Origin: Mycobacterium basiliense
GTDB lineage: Bacteria > Actinomycetota > Actinomycetes > Mycobacteriales > Mycobacteriaceae
DNA length: 64,000 nt
NCBI RefSeq assembly: GCF_900292015.1
Contig: NZ_LR130759.1
Span: forward strand, 4,278,001 to 4,342,000
Direction: 5' to 3'
Shown: piece by piece, positions 57,269 through 64,000 of the stretch
Position numbering within the stretch: position 1 is the first letter of the stretch
Layout: each line of letters begins with the position of its first letter
Made by a program: the position numbers and the translations under genes
The notes under the pieces: model-generated
Database searches by the model: none
Seen by the model: the letters and a program-made list of their open reading frames with translations, nothing else
What the model was told of the DNA's origin: nothing

Positions 57269-57771
57269 AGCCGTATTACCTGCTCATCCTGGCGGTCGCC
57301 GCCGAGCGCCTGGCCGAGCTGGTGGTGGCCCGGCGCAATGCCCGCTGGTCTTTCGCCCAGGGCGGCAAGGAGTTTGGTCGCCCGCACTACAGGGTGATGG
57401 TCGTCTTGCACTCATTGCTACTGCTGGGCTGTGTGATCGAACCGTGGGCGCTGCATCGGCCCTTCATCCCGTGGCTCGGTTGGCCCATGGTGGGCGTGCT
57501 GGCATTAAGCCAAGGTCTGCGCTGGTGGTGCGTGAGATCGTTGGGACGGCGGTGGAACACCCGAGTGATCGTGCTACCCCACGAGCAATTGGTACGACGG
57601 GGGCCCTACCGGTTTATGCACCACCCGAACTATGTTGCAGTGGTGATCGAAGGGTTCGCGCTGCCGATGGTGCACACCGCGTGGGTGACCGCGCTGGGAT
57701 TCACGGTGGCCAACTCGGTGTTGTTGACGGTACGAATGCGCGTGGAGAACGCTGTTTTGGGTTACTCATGA
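57262..57771 (+). CDS. Isoprenylcysteine-carboxyl-methyltransferase-like (ICMT) methyltransferase (Rv1139c-like)
   Basis: A 169-aa membrane methyltransferase with about four helices and the ICMT/PEMT signature GPYRFMHHPNYVAVVIEG. SrsB-type enzymes of this fold O-methylate alkylresorcinols. The GTG start overlaps the PKS stop by 7 nt and its stop overlaps the flavoprotein start by 4 nt, showing a tightly coupled operon. Matches Rv1139c. Confidence 0.9.
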   Translation: MVEPYYLLILAVAAERLAELVVARRNARWSFAQGGKEFGRPHYRVMVVLHSLLLLGCVIEPWALHRPFIPWLGWPMVGVLALSQGLRWWCVRSLGRRWNTRVIVLPHEQLVRRGPYRFMHHPNYVAVVIEGFALPMVHTAWVTALGFTVANSVLLTVRMRVENAVLGYS

Positions 57772-58784
57772 CCGACTACGACACCGACGTGCTGGTCGTC
57801 GGTGGCGGCCCGGGCGGACTTGCCACGGCGTTACACGCCCGCAAGCGGGGCTTGTCGGTGATCGTCGCCGATCCGCGGGAGAGCCCGATCGACAAGTGCT
57901 GCGGCGAAGGACTGATGCCGGGCGGTCTGGCCGAGCTGGCGGCACTCGACGTGGATCCGCCAGGCATGCCGTTTCATGGGATCGCCTACGTGAGCCAGCA
58001 GCATCGCGCCGAGGCTCGTTTTCGCACCGGGCCGGGCCGGGGCGTGCGTCGCACCACCTTGCACGCGACGCTGGCGGCACGCGCCAAAGAGCAAGACACC
58101 GAATGGATCCGGACGCGGGTAACCGATGTCACCCAAGACGTGCGCGGCGTTGCCGCCGCGGGCGTGCGCGCAAAATGGTTGGTGGCGGCCGACGGACTGC
58201 ATTCCGGTGTCCGCCGCGCGCTCGGAATCGAGGTAACGGCCGGCAGCCCACGGCGCTACGGCGTGCGCTGGCATTATCGACTCCCGGCCTGGTCGGAGTT
58301 CGTTGAAGTGCATTGGTCCCCATGGGGTGAGGCCTATGTGACGCCGGTGGAACCGGATTTGGTGGGGGTAGCGATTCTGTCCGGTCGGCAGCCCGAAATC
58401 GATTGGTTCCCATGGCTTGCCCAGCAGCTGCGAGGAGCGAGCCGCGGACCGGCGCGAGGCTGCGGCCCGCTGCGGCAAGTGGTGTCCCGGCGGGTGGACG
58501 GGCGCGTGCTGTTGGTGGGTGACGCGGCCGGATACGAGGACGCTCTGACCGGCGAAGGGATCAGCCTTGCCGTCAAGCAGGCCGCCGCCGGGATCCGCGC
58601 CATCGTCGACGATGCGCCCGCATCGTACGAGGCCGAGTGGCATCGGATTACCCGCAACTACCGGTTGCTGACCCGGGGGCTGGTGCTGGCCAGCACATCG
58701 CGCCCGACCCGTCGGGCCATCGTGCCGGCGTGCACGCTGCTGCCCGCGGTGTTCCGCTGCGCGGTGAACATCCTGGCGCACTAA
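57768..58784 (+). CDS. FAD-dependent oxidoreductase, geranylgeranyl-reductase/hydroxylase family (Rv1138c-like)
   Basis: A 338-aa flavoprotein with GGGPGGLATAL near the N-terminus, the KCCGEGLMPGG motif, and the second FAD-binding motif VLLVGDAAGYEDALTGEGI. It resembles Rv1138c (same length by recall) and SrsC-like hydroxylases, which oxidise the resorcinol ring to a quinone. The ATG overlaps the methyltransferase stop by 4 nt. Third gene of the operon, with 203 nt before the convergent hydratase. Confidence 0.9.
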   Translation: MTDYDTDVLVVGGGPGGLATALHARKRGLSVIVADPRESPIDKCCGEGLMPGGLAELAALDVDPPGMPFHGIAYVSQQHRAEARFRTGPGRGVRRTTLHATLAARAKEQDTEWIRTRVTDVTQDVRGVAAAGVRAKWLVAADGLHSGVRRALGIEVTAGSPRRYGVRWHYRLPAWSEFVEVHWSPWGEAYVTPVEPDLVGVAILSGRQPEIDWFPWLAQQLRGASRGPARGCGPLRQVVSRRVDGRVLLVGDAAGYEDALTGEGISLAVKQAAAGIRAIVDDAPASYEAEWHRITRNYRLLTRGLVLASTSRPTRRAIVPACTLLPAVFRCAVNILAH

Positions 58785-58987
58785 GGCAATTCGAAGGGCC
58801 GACTATGGCGGCTTGTCACCAGCGGCTCATCCGTGTCGGTCGGCCGAGACGCTCGTTGTGCCCGCCTCAGCGCGACAACGCGCGCCGCCACAGCAGCAGT
58901 TCCCGGCGAAAGCCGAGGGCCGACTGCCTACCCCGCGGCGGAGAGCCTCACGTGAAAATTGCGACCCTCAGCGGCACCGGCGCGCGT

Positions 58988-59791
58988 TCACCGCGCTTTC
59001 CAGACCGGCTCCCGCTTCTCGGCGAACGCCAACGGTCCCTCTTGGGCGTCCTCGGATCTGATCAGGGATCGCATTTCTCGGACGGTGCGTTGCCAACCCA
59101 CTTCCTCGTCGATGATCACGCCGTCATCGACTCCGTAGGCGATCCGCTTGCTGGCCTGCACCGACAGCGGGGCGTTTCGGGTCACTCGGCCGGCCAACGC
59201 GAGGGCCGCATCAAGCGCCGTGCCCTCGTCGACAACCTGGTTGATCAGCCCCCAGTCGCACGCGTCGGCCGCGCAGAGCGGCTCGCCGGTCAACAGCAGT
59301 TCCATCGCCACCTTGCGGGGCAGCTGGTTCACGATGCGGAATACGCCTCCGGCCGCGGCGATCAGTCCCCGTTTGACCTCCGGTAGACCGAATTTCGCGC
59401 GCTCGTCGGCTACCACCAAGTCGCTGGCCAGCGCCAGCTCGGTGCCGCCACCCAGTGCGGCGCCGTTGACCGCGGCGATGGTGGGTTTGTCGATGAAGTG
59501 CTGTACATAACCGGCAAAGCCCCACTCGCTGTGGTTGGGGTGGTAGATATTCTCTCGTCGCGAGATCGCCTTCAGATCGGCCCCGGCGCAAAATGATTTG
59601 TCACCGGCACCGGTGATCACCACGGCGCGCACGTCGGGGTCGTGTTGGGCTTGTTGCAAAGCGTCCCCGACCGCGATGCTGACCGCACCGTTGACCGCAT
59701 TGCGGGCTTCGGGGCGGTTGATGGTAATTACCATGACGTCGCCGTGATGATCGACCAGCGCTCCGGCGCGGTGGTCACCGTTGTCGGTCAC
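58988..59791 (-). CDS. Enoyl-CoA hydratase (full length; Rv1136-like)
   Basis: A 267-aa crotonase with both catalytic Glu (GGGTELALASD and FGLPEVKRG), the full canonical set, unlike echA10/echA11. It should hydrate trans-2-enoyl-CoA in beta-oxidation. Its ATG overlaps the thiolase stop (ATGA). In H37Rv the gene at this place, Rv1136, is short and looks truncated as I recall; here it is complete. Confidence 0.9.
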   Translation of the reverse strand: MTDNGDHRAGALVDHHGDVMVITINRPEARNAVNGAVSIAVGDALQQAQHDPDVRAVVITGAGDKSFCAGADLKAISRRENIYHPNHSEWGFAGYVQHFIDKPTIAAVNGAALGGGTELALASDLVVADERAKFGLPEVKRGLIAAAGGVFRIVNQLPRKVAMELLLTGEPLCAADACDWGLINQVVDEGTALDAALALAGRVTRNAPLSVQASKRIAYGVDDGVIIDEEVGWQRTVREMRSLIRSEDAQEGPLAFAEKREPVWKAR

Positions 59792-60936
59792 AGGAGTTCC
59801 AGAATGGTGGCGTTGGCCTGCCCCCCGCCCTCACACATCGTCTGCAATCCGTAACGAATTCCCTTGTCCCGCATGTGGTAGAGCAACGTGGTCATCAGGC
59901 GCGCGCCCGAGCCGCCCAGGGGGTGGCCCAGTGCGATCGCGCCGCCGTTGGGATTGAGCTTCTTCTCGTCGGCACCGATGTCTCGCAGCCACGCCAGCGG
60001 GACCGGTGCGAACGCCTCGTTGACCTCGTATGCGCCGATGTCCTCGATGCTGAGCCCAGCGCGCTTGAGCAACTTCTGCGTGGCCGGAATGGGCGCGGTC
60101 AACATGATCACCGGGTTTGCTCCGGCGAGAACCGCGGTGTGCACCTTCGCGATCGGCTTCATCCCCAGCGACTTGGCCTTGTCGGCCGACATGAACAGCA
60201 GCGCGGCCGAGCCGTCGGAGATTTGCGAGGAGTTGCCGGCATGGATCACGCCGTCCTCTTTGAAGGCCGGTTTGAGCGACGCCATCTTCTCCATGGGGGT
60301 GCCGCGCCGGATACCTTCGTCCTTGAGCACGACGTTTCCATCCTGATCTTTGACGGGCACGATTTGGTCGTCAAAAGCTCCGGAATCCTGTGCAGCAGCA
60401 GCTTTTTCGTGCGAACCCAGGGAGAACTCGTCGAGCATTGCGCGGTCCAGGCCCCACTGCTCGGCGATCATTTCCGCGCCAATGCCCTGATTGGGGATCT
60501 GACGGTCGTAGCGGTCCAGAAATGACTGGGGATACGGCCGTCCGCCATTGGCCAACGACGAACCCATCGGGGTGCGTGACATTGACTCCACCCCGCCGGC
60601 AACGACGACGTCGTAGTGGCCCGCGACCACCCCCGCCGCGGCGAAGTGCACGGACTGTTGGCTGGAACCGCACTGACGATCGACGGTGACACCCGGGACG
60701 GTCTCGGGCCAACCGGCGGTCAACAACGAGGTACGAGCAATGTCGAGAGCCTGTTCACCGGCCTGCATGACGCAGCCCCAGATGACATCGTCAACAACTT
60801 CGGGGTCAATGCCGGCCTTGTGCACCAGTCCATTGAGAACCTGCGCCGACAGATCTGCCGGGTGCACACCGGACAACCCGCCGTTGCGCTTGCCGATTGG
60901 TGAGCGCACTGCCTCGACGATGACGGCTTCGGCCAT
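59788..60936 (-). CDS. Acetyl-CoA C-acyltransferase (thiolase; Rv1135A-like)
   Basis: A 382-aa thiolase. The nucleophile Cys lies in TVDRQCGSSQQS, the His in IALGHPLGGSGAR, the second Cys in MCEGGGQAN, and NEAFA is the family motif. It cleaves 3-ketoacyl-CoA to acetyl-CoA and a shorter acyl-CoA. The ATG at 60936 has AGGAG at 8 nt; the ATG at 60942 is too close to it. In H37Rv Rv1135A is only a fragment as I recall. Operon with the hydratase. Confidence 0.9.
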   Translation of the reverse strand: MAEAVIVEAVRSPIGKRNGGLSGVHPADLSAQVLNGLVHKAGIDPEVVDDVIWGCVMQAGEQALDIARTSLLTAGWPETVPGVTVDRQCGSSQQSVHFAAAGVVAGHYDVVVAGGVESMSRTPMGSSLANGGRPYPQSFLDRYDRQIPNQGIGAEMIAEQWGLDRAMLDEFSLGSHEKAAAAQDSGAFDDQIVPVKDQDGNVVLKDEGIRRGTPMEKMASLKPAFKEDGVIHAGNSSQISDGSAALLFMSADKAKSLGMKPIAKVHTAVLAGANPVIMLTAPIPATQKLLKRAGLSIEDIGAYEVNEAFAPVPLAWLRDIGADEKKLNPNGGAIALGHPLGGSGARLMTTLLYHMRDKGIRYGLQTMCEGGGQANATILELL

Positions 60937-61252
60937 GAGCATGTCTCCTTTGACACTTGCTGGAGGGCGGATGATCTTTAGTCGATTGTCGACCAATGCG
61001 GCCGACAACGCGGAACCGGGTGAGCGCTCTACGGAAAACGGCTGATACGCCTCCCTCGGTTGGCATAGTGTTCTGTTGCCAAGGTGTACGAGTATGTCGC
61101 GGTATCGGCCCCAGCGTTGTCGGCGGGAGGCACCATGCTGAGTGTGGTCACAGCCGAGAAATCGCTGCGTAGCACCGCCCGGCAAGGGTTTATTTGCGAT
61201 GCGAGCCGACGCGGCGGCTCGGCGTGCGAAACCAGTTGAGAAGGGCGCCCTG
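60937..61252. other. Divergent intergenic region, thiolase to PPE gene
   Basis: This 316-nt region holds AGGAG for the thiolase and GAGAAGGGCG before the PPE start. GTCGATTGTCGAC at about 60983-60995 is a short imperfect dyad. I see no gene in it. Confidence 0.5.
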
Positions 61253-64000
61253 ATGAATTTTGCGATGTTGCCTCCGGAGGTCAATTCGGCACTGATGTTC
61301 GCCGGCGCGGGCTCGGGCCCCACATTGGCGGCAGCGGCTGCTTGGGATGGGCTGGCCGATGAGTTGGGTGACGCGGCGGCCGCATTTTCGTCGGTCACCT
61401 CGGCATTGGCGGGTGGTTCGTGGCAAGGCCCGGCGGCCGCCGCGATGGCGGCCGCGGCCGCCCCGTATGCCAGCTGGCTGAGCGCGGCGGCAACGCGGGC
61501 ACTCGGGGCGGCCGCACAGGCCAAGGCGGCCGCCGCGGTCTTCGACGCGGCACGGGCGGCCACGGTGCATCCGGGGTTGGTACTGGCCAACCGGAATCAG
61601 CTGGTGTCGTTGGTGCTGTCCAACGTGTTCGGCCAGAACGCTCCGGCGATTGCGGCCACCGAGGCCGCCTACGAGGAGCTGTGGGCCCAGGACGTCGCGG
61701 CGATGGTGGGCTACCACGGCGGCGCCTCGGCGGTCGCCGCGCGGCTTGCCCCGTGGCAGCAGGCGTTGCGCGCGCTGCCCGGCTCGATGGCGGCCGCGGG
61801 TGCGCCGGTGGCCGCCGCGCTGGCTCCCAGCGCGGCGGCCCTCATCCCGGGCCTAAGTATCGGCAACACCGGGGTGGGGAACCTGAGCATCGGCAATATC
61901 GGCAACTACAACCTGGGCAGCGGCAACTTCGGCTCGTTCAACCTCGGTTCCGGCAATGTCGGCAACGCAAACCTGGGCAGCGGGAACGCCGGCCAGGCCA
62001 ATTTCGGCAGCGGGAACCTCGGTTTCTTCAACCTGGGCAGCGGCAACATCGGCTACAGCAACCTGGGTAGTGGGAACGGCGGCAACCTCAACCTGGGCAA
62101 CGGAAACGGCGGCTCCGGCAACTTCGGCAGCGGCAACGCCGGCAACTGGAACCTCGGCAGCGGAAACATCGGCGATAACAACTGGGGCGGCGGCAACAAT
62201 GGCTCGTTCAACGTGGGCAGCGGAAACCTCGGCAGCAACAACATCGGATTCGGGAACCTCGGTAACAACAACCTGGGGTTTGGAAACAACGGCAACAACA
62301 ACATCGGTTTCGGGCTCACCGGCAGCAACATGGTCGGCATCGGCGCGCTGAACACCGGCGTCGGAAACTTCGGCTTCGGCAACGCCGGGGACAACAACAT
62401 CGGCTTCTTCAACTCCGGCAGCAACAACATTGGCTTCTTCAACTCCGGGGAGGGCAACTTCGGCTTCGACAACGCCGGCGCCACCAATACCGGGTTCGGC
62501 AACGCGGGCGCCACCAACACCGGATTCGGAAATTCCAGCTTCAGCAACTTCGGATTCGGGAATTCGGGCTCACAAAACATGGGCTTCGGAAACGCCGGCG
62601 GTAGCAACATAGGCTCCGGCAACTCGGGCGACTTCAACGCGGGCAGCTTCAACTCAGGCACCACCAATACGGGCGCATTCAACGCAGGCAACTTCAACAC
62701 GGGATGGGCCAACTCCGGCGACGTCAACACCGGTGCCGTCAATGCGGGTGACCTGAACACCGGTATCGGCAGCCCAGACGACCAAGCGGTGGCGAACTCG
62801 GGCTTCGGCAACACCGACAGCGGCAACTCGGGTTTCTTCAACTCTGGCGACGGCAACTCCGGCTTCCAGAACAGCAACACGGGCTTGGTGGGTCAGGGCA
62901 GCGCCGGTCTGCTCAACTCCGGTGACGGCGGCAACACCGGGATCAACAATTCGGGTCACTTCAACGTGGGCGTCTTCAATACCGGCGCCCTGAACACGGG
63001 TATCGGCAACGCGGCCGACAACCTTAGCTTCCCCTACACCTCGGGCGTGGCGAACTCAGGCGACAACAGCTCCGGCGCATTCAACACCGGCGACAATCAG
63101 TCGGGCTTCTTCAACCTCAGCAGCCTCGCGTTTGCGACGTCGGCCAACGTTGCCGCGGCGTTCAGCGCGCCCGCCGCGGCGCTGGCTGCCGCCGTGCCCG
63201 CGGTCGACCTTCCGGCGTTCAACGTGGGCATCGGCAACATCGGCGAATACAACCTGGGCAGCGGCAACATCGGCTCGTTCAATCACGGCATCGGCAATAT
63301 CGGCAACGCCAACCACGGCAGCGGAAACACCGGCAACGCGAACATGGGCAGCGGCAACACCGGTTTCTTCAACATGGGCAACGGCAACGACGGCAATACC
63401 AATTTCGGCATCGGAAACATCGGCAATCTCAACCTCGGTAGCGGCAACAACGGTTCCGGCAACATCGGCGATGGCAACTTCGGTAGCGGCAACTTCGGTA
63501 GCGGCAACTTCGGCAGCACCAACTGGGGTAGCGGCAACAACGGCTCGTTCAACCTGGGTTTCGGGAACCAGGGCGGTAGCAACATCGGCCTGGCGAATCT
63601 CGGCACCAACAACTTGGGCTTTGGCAACAACGGCAACAACAACATCGGTTTCGGCCTCAACGGCAACAACATGATCGGCATCGGTGGGCTCAACTCCGGT
63701 AGCGGCAATATGGGCTTGGGCAACTCCGGCGACAACAACGTCGGCTTCTTCAACTCCGGCAGCAACAATGTCGGCTTCTTCAATTCCGGTGACGGTAACT
63801 TCGGCTTCTCCAACGCCGGCTCAACCAACACCGGGTTCTGGAACGCGGGCAGCGTCAACACCGGCCACGGGAATGCCGGTAGCACCAACTTTGGCTTCGC
63901 CAACGCCGGCGACTCGAACATGGGGGTCGGGAATGCGGGTAGCAATAACCTCGGTTGCGGGAACTCCGGCTCGTCCAACACCGGCAGCTACAACTCCGGC
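61253..64000 (+). CDS. PPE-MPTR family protein, PPE16-like (3' end outside window)
   Basis: The ATG at 61253 opens a frame with no stop before the window end (916 residues visible). Residues 1-180 are a PPE domain ([12 protein letters not shown], with the SWQG WxG motif at about residue 58). The rest is the MPTR array of pentapeptides (GSGNLG, GFGNNG, FFNSG). The array is in two blocks, from about 61850 to 63110 and from about 63225 on, separated by an Ala-rich island ([20 protein letters not shown]). The second block begins with the same order of motifs as the first, indicating an internal duplication. H37Rv PPE16 (Rv1135c) is shorter as I recall. Exported by ESX-5 by family. Confidence 0.92.
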   Translation, partial: MNFAMLPPEVNSALMFAGAGSGPTLAAAAAWDGLADELGDAAAAFSSVTSALAGGSWQGPAAAAMAAAAAPYASWLSAAATRALGAAAQAKAAAAVFDAARAATVHPGLVLANRNQLVSLVLSNVFGQNAPAIAATEAAYEELWAQDVAAMVGYHGGASAVAARLAPWQQALRALPGSMAAAGAPVAAALAPSAAALIPGLSIGNTGVGNLSIGNIGNYNLGSGNFGSFNLGSGNVGNANLGSGNAGQANFGSGNLGFFNLGSGNIGYSNLGSGNGGNLNLGNGNGGSGNFGSGNAGNWNLGSGNIGDNNWGGGNNGSFNVGSGNLGSNNIGFGNLGNNNLGFGNNGNNNIGFGLTGSNMVGIGALNTGVGNFGFGNAGDNNIGFFNSGSNNIGFFNSGEGNFGFDNAGATNTGFGNAGATNTGFGNSSFSNFGFGNSGSQNMGFGNAGGSNIGSGNSGDFNAGSFNSGTTNTGAFNAGNFNTGWANSGDVNTGAVNAGDLNTGIGSPDDQAVANSGFGNTDSGNSGFFNSGDGNSGFQNSNTGLVGQGSAGLLNSGDGGNTGINNSGHFNVGVFNTGALNTGIGNAADNLSFPYTSGVANSGDNSSGAFNTGDNQSGFFNLSSLAFATSANVAAAFSAPAAALAAAVPAVDLPAFNVGIGNIGEYNLGSGNIGSFNHGIGNIGNANHGSGNTGNANMGSGNTGFFNMGNGNDGNTNFGIGNIGNLNLGSGNNGSGNIGDGNFGSGNFGSGNFGSTNWGSGNNGSFNLGFGNQGGSNIGLANLGTNNLGFGNNGNNNIGFGLNGNNMIGIGGLNSGSGNMGLGNSGDNNVGFFNSGSNNVGFFNSGDGNFGFSNAGSTNTGFWNAGSVNTGHGNAGSTNFGFANAGDSNMGVGNAGSNNLGCGNSGSSNTGSYNSG

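Noticed and set aside
61850..64000. CRISPR-like periodicity
   Set aside because: Repeats are the coding pentapeptides of a PPE-MPTR protein.

Overview
The window is high-GC DNA from a slow-growing Mycobacterium close to, but not within, the M. tuberculosis complex. Evidence is one PE_PGRS fragment, one complete PE_PGRS, three other PE proteins, a PPE-MPTR protein, mycothiol, coenzyme F420 and PIM biosynthesis genes, and long stretches where gene order matches my memory of H37Rv Rv1179c down to Rv1135c, read in reverse. Proteins I can compare from memory (DapC, TB8.4, FbiC, MshB, LpqW, TypA, FadH) have the same or nearly the same lengths as in H37Rv but differ at many residues. Statements about H37Rv are recalled, not searched.

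Layout. 1-3.8 kb: PE_PGRS 3' end, a tandem repeat, and a purine-type permease carrying a degenerate OHCU-decarboxylase-like tail. 3.8-11.5 kb: helicase, dapC/fdxC, padR-fadH, TB8.4. 11.7-14.4 kb: a PE protein fused to two CBM2 modules and a GH18 domain. 14.9-20.9 kb: fbiC, a PE12-like gene, an Rv1171-like gene, a 35-aa micro-ORF, mshB and a TetR regulator. 21-23.3 kb: a PE protein with 40-residue repeats. 23.5-39.5 kb: lpqW, typA, mutT2 (narGHJI, expected between the last two, is absent), pterin dehydratase, PE_PGRS, pimE, two secreted Ala/Pro-rich proteins, HhH-GPD protein, small DUF1059 and DUF5302 proteins, an F420-binding split-barrel protein, DUF1697, a methyltransferase, GntR, a sirtuin and a DUF559 gene between direct repeats. 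39.6-45.6 kb: an mmpL13-tetR-methyltransferase operon with a TetO-like operator, then divergent mcr and an SDR gene ending in a strong hairpin.

46.0-50.8 kb is an accessory operon in which every junction is a 4-nt overlap: an alpha-oxoamine synthase with an acyltransferase-like N-terminus, a carrier protein, a SnoaL-like protein and a FAAL-type AMP ligase. Its order equals H37Rv Rv0032-Rv0035, which lies elsewhere in that genome. 51-61 kb carries echA10/echA11, two related SDR proteins, a CPBP protein, a type III PKS - methyltransferase - flavoprotein operon resembling phenolic-lipid loci, and a hydratase-thiolase pair. The window ends inside a PPE-MPTR gene.

Several transport, lipid and redox genes appear to be regulated locally: likely operators sit before padR and mmpL13, and a palindrome sits before the SDR. 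At least fourteen genes have a TANNNT hexamer 6-8 nt before the start codon, as expected for leaderless transcripts. The strongest candidates for an undescribed system are the FAAL/ACP/SnoaL/AONS operon, the PE-CBM2-CBM2-GH18 protein, the permease-OHCU fusion and the type III PKS operon.
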